DNA of 64,000 nt, taken from contig CAUHCN010000011.1 in assembly GCA_959604825.1 (NCBI GenBank), forward strand, positions 1 to 64,000. Reading direction: 5' to 3'. Positions 61,614-64,000 of this stretch are shown in pieces (positions within the stretch are counted from its first letter, which is position 1; every line of letters begins with the position of its first letter). Made by a program: the position numbers and the translations under genes. The notes under the pieces were generated by a model. The model was not told the origin of the DNA. It saw only the letters and a list, made by a program, of their open reading frames with translations, and did not search any database. Source of the stretch: an uncultured Collinsella sp. GTDB lineage: Bacteria > Actinomycetota > Coriobacteriia > Coriobacteriales > Coriobacteriaceae.

Positions 61614-64000
61614 ATGACGGTGTCGCAACAACCAAGCGCTATCGAAGTGCGTGGCGCGCGTGTCCATAACCTTAAGGACATCGATATCGATATTCCGCTG
61701 GGAAGGCTCGTGGGCATTGCCGGCGTGTCGGGCTCGGGCAAGAGCTCGCTGGCGCTGGGGGTTCTGTATGCCGAGGGTTCGCGCCGTTACCTGGAGGCGC
61801 TCAGCACCTATACCCGCCGTCGGCTGACGCAGGCCGAACACGCTCAGGTGGACGAGGTGCTGCACGTGCCGGCGGCACTCGCACTGCATCAGCGCCCCAG
61901 TGTGCCGGGCGTGCGCTCCACCTTTGGCACCATGACCGAGCTCAACAACAGCCTGCGCCTGCTCTTTAGCCGTTGCGCCCATCACGTGTGCCCGCATTGC
62001 GGGGCGCGTGTGGAGCCGAGCCTTAACGTGGCTGCGGGCCTGTCGCTCACATGTCCCGCATGCGGGCGCGAGTTCTATGCGCCGGGTGCCGAGGACCTTG
62101 CCTTTAACAGTGGCGGCGCGTGCCCTACCTGCGGCGGCACCGGTGTCATGCGCGAGGTAGACGAGGCGAGCCTAGTGCCCGACGAGTCAAAGACTATCAA
62201 CGAGGGCGCGGTGCTTCCCTGGGGTACGCTCATGTGGGATCTGATGAAGCAGGTGGCAGGCGAGATGGGCGTGCGTACCGACGTGCCGTTTAACCAGCTC
62301 ACGCCTCAAGAGCGCGACATCGTGTTCCATGGTCCGGCGGTTAAAAAGCATATTCTCTACGTTCCCAAAAACGGCGAGGGTGCCACGCCGCTCGACTTTA
62401 CCTATTACAACGCCGTCTATACCGTCGAAAACGCGCTCGCCAAGGTTAAGGACGACAAGGGGCTCAAGCGCGTTGCACGCTTTTTGCGCGAGGGACCGTG
62501 CCGCGATTGCGGCGGCACGCGTCTTTCCGAGGCCGCGCGCCAGCCCCAGGTGCGCAGTATCAATCTGGCGCAGGCGGCGGCCATGACGCTGGGCGAGGCG
62601 ATTGAGTGGATACGCGGGGTGCCCGCATCCTTGCCGACCGAGATGCGGCCCATGGCGACGGACATCTGCGATTCGTTTTTGAGCACGGCCCGCCGCCTGG
62701 TCGACCTAGGCCTCGATTACCTTTCGCTCGACCGCGCCGGCGCCACACTGTCTACGGGTGAGCGGCAGCGCGTACAGCTTGCCCGCGTGGTGCGCAACCG
62801 ATCGACGGGCGTGCTGTATGTGCTGGACGAGCCTTCGATCGGCTTGCATCCTGCTAATGTCGACGGCTTGGTAGGTGTGATGCGCGATCTGGTGGACGAC
62901 GGCAACACCGTGGTCGTTGTCGACCATGACACGCGCGTGCTGGCAGAAGCCGACTATCTGGTCGAGATGGGCCCCGTTGCCGGAGCGGGCGGCGGTCATG
63001 TAATCGCCGCCGGTTCGGTGGACGAGGTCGAACAATCGCAGGGCAGCCGCATCGCGCCGTTTTTGCGCTCGGACCCCAAGCGCCTGCGCCCGCAGGTGGC
63101 TGACGACGAAATGTTCGACCAAGGCCATATCCGCATGGCGACCGATGCCATCCATACCGTCAAACCACTCGAAGTCGATATCCCGCGCGGCCGCCTTGTC
63201 GCGGTGACGGGCGTTTCGGGTTCGGGCAAGACGACGCTGGTGCTCGAGACGCTCATCCCGGCGCTCAAGGCGCAGGCGGCTGGCGAGCGCCTGCCCAGGC
63301 ACGTGCGTTGGGTCGATGCCGAGGGTATTGCGCGCGCCAACCTGATTGACGCCACGCCCATTGGCGCCAACGTGCGCTCGACGGTGGCGACCTATGCCGA
63401 CATCCATGATGAGCTGCGCCGCACCTTCGCCCGCACGCCCGAGGCCAAGGCGGCGGGGTATAAGGCGGGTGCCTTTAGCTACAACACTGGTGCTTTGCGC
63501 TGCCCCACGTGCGATGGCACGGGCTCGATATCGCTTGACGTGCAGTTTTTGCCCGATGTCGAGATCGTCTGTCCTGCATGCCGCGGCTCGCGTTATGCAG
63601 ACGCGGCCTCGCATATCCATCGCGAGGGCAAGGACGGGAGCCTGCTTACGTTGCCGCAGCTCATGGACATGAGTGTGGACGAGGCCCTCGATGCCACGGT
63701 GGGTCTCAAGAAAGTCCAGGCGCGCCTGCAGACCTTGCACGACCTGGGCCTGGGCTACCTGACGCTCGGCGAGCCCACGCCGGCGCTCTCGGGCGGCGAG
63801 GCACAGCGACTCAAACTTGCGAGCGAGATGGGCCGCGTGCAGGACGATGCCGTATTCGTGTTCGACGAGCCCACCATCGGCCTGCATCCGCTCGATGTTC
63901 AGGTACTGCTGGGCGTGTTTGATGGCCTCGTTGCCAAGGGCGCCACGGTTATCGTGATCGAACACGACCTCGACCTTATCCGAAACGCCGATTACGTGAT
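61614..64000 (+). CDS. uvrA: UvrA-like excinuclease ATPase, partial (runs off the right edge)
   Basis: The frame is open from ATG 61614, after AAGGGAAG, to the window end, giving at least 795 codons. The first ATPase has GVSGSGKSSLALG near residues 38-50 and the zinc cysteine pairs CPHC/CPAC and CPTC. The signature is LSTGERQRVQLARV. The second ATPase has TGVSGSGKTTL and its own zinc pair CPTC/CPAC, with signature LSGGEAQRLKLAS and Walker B VFDEPTIGLHP. Replacement of LSGGE by LSTGE in the first half and the compact length suggest a class II UvrA, which is often linked to drug tolerance, more than the main repair UvrA. The symbol is by family. Confidence 0.85.
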   Translation, partial: MTVSQQPSAIEVRGARVHNLKDIDIDIPLGRLVGIAGVSGSGKSSLALGVLYAEGSRRYLEALSTYTRRRLTQAEHAQVDEVLHVPAALALHQRPSVPGVRSTFGTMTELNNSLRLLFSRCAHHVCPHCGARVEPSLNVAAGLSLTCPACGREFYAPGAEDLAFNSGGACPTCGGTGVMREVDEASLVPDESKTINEGAVLPWGTLMWDLMKQVAGEMGVRTDVPFNQLTPQERDIVFHGPAVKKHILYVPKNGEGATPLDFTYYNAVYTVENALAKVKDDKGLKRVARFLREGPCRDCGGTRLSEAARQPQVRSINLAQAAAMTLGEAIEWIRGVPASLPTEMRPMATDICDSFLSTARRLVDLGLDYLSLDRAGATLSTGERQRVQLARVVRNRSTGVLYVLDEPSIGLHPANVDGLVGVMRDLVDDGNTVVVVDHDTRVLAEADYLVEMGPVAGAGGGHVIAAGSVDEVEQSQGSRIAPFLRSDPKRLRPQVADDEMFDQGHIRMATDAIHTVKPLEVDIPRGRLVAVTGVSGSGKTTLVLETLIPALKAQAAGERLPRHVRWVDAEGIARANLIDATPIGANVRSTVATYADIHDELRRTFARTPEAKAAGYKAGAFSYNTGALRCPTCDGTGSISLDVQFLPDVEIVCPACRGSRYADAASHIHREGKDGSLLTLPQLMDMSVDEALDATVGLKKVQARLQTLHDLGLGYLTLGEPTPALSGGEAQRLKLASEMGRVQDDAVFVFDEPTIGLHPLDVQVLLGVFDGLVAKGATVIVIEHDLDLIRNADYV

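Overview
The window looks like chromosomal DNA of a high-GC gut actinobacterium of the Coriobacteriia, most likely Collinsella or a close relative. This is inferred from roughly 60% GC, strong AGGAGG-type ribosome binding sites with some TTG and GTG starts, the content of lone membrane, redox and translation genes, and many intergenic palindromes built on a GGGACAGTCCC or GGGGACGTTC core. No species can be proved from the sequence alone. I see no rRNA, tRNA, prophage or CRISPR array.

Region 1 (1-6.8 kb) is the most unusual. Two copies of a cassette lie head to tail, each with a TetR-type regulator divergent from sirtuin-like genes. The right copy (3.57-6.78 kb) holds three overlapping sirtuin-like genes: one zinc-ribbon protein with a frameshifted tail, one short protein without zinc cysteines, and one further zinc-ribbon protein. 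The left copy (0.05-3.49 kb) keeps only a 66-codon N-terminal stub of the first gene and a C-terminal fragment of the third. Between them sit two overlapping radical SAM genes. A 657-bp direct repeat with no difference that I can see links the two copies.

Region 2 (6.9-20 kb) holds a flavodoxin-like protein, a DUF4143 ATPase, a type II topoisomerase pair, a sugar acetyltransferase, a Tat-exported surface protein of about 1455 residues with an LAGTG anchor, and a LuxR-type regulator. Region 3 (20-33 kb) holds the ATP-pyrophosphatase half of GMP synthase, a two-component system divergent from a three-gene membrane thiol/iron-sulfur operon (48-aa CXXC protein, NapH/CcoG-like ferredoxin, TlpA-like lipoprotein), a CoA-disulfide reductase with a rhodanese tail, and a large ABC transporter fusion.

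Region 4 (32.4-34.6 kb) is dense in palindromes. It includes a 184-bp long inverted repeat and a small toxin-antitoxin-like module flanked by direct copies of a composite repeat. Region 5 (34.6-46 kb) holds a glutaredoxin, a TipAS-type regulator, TrmO, a MalY/PatB lyase, a flavin-binding oxidase, a hybrid sensor kinase with periplasmic solute-binding domains, ion channels and a GntR-controlled ABC exporter.

Region 6 (46.1-64 kb) opens with three hairpins spaced exactly 80 bp apart. It continues with release factor 3, a queuosine-precursor transporter with a possible preQ1-like leader, uracil-DNA glycosylase, DMT and MATE transporters, rRNA methyltransferases, MscL with a zinc-ribbon tail, a TetM-like ribosomal GTPase, an ORC-like ATPase behind 10-bp-phased repeats, and a UvrA-like protein that runs off the right edge.
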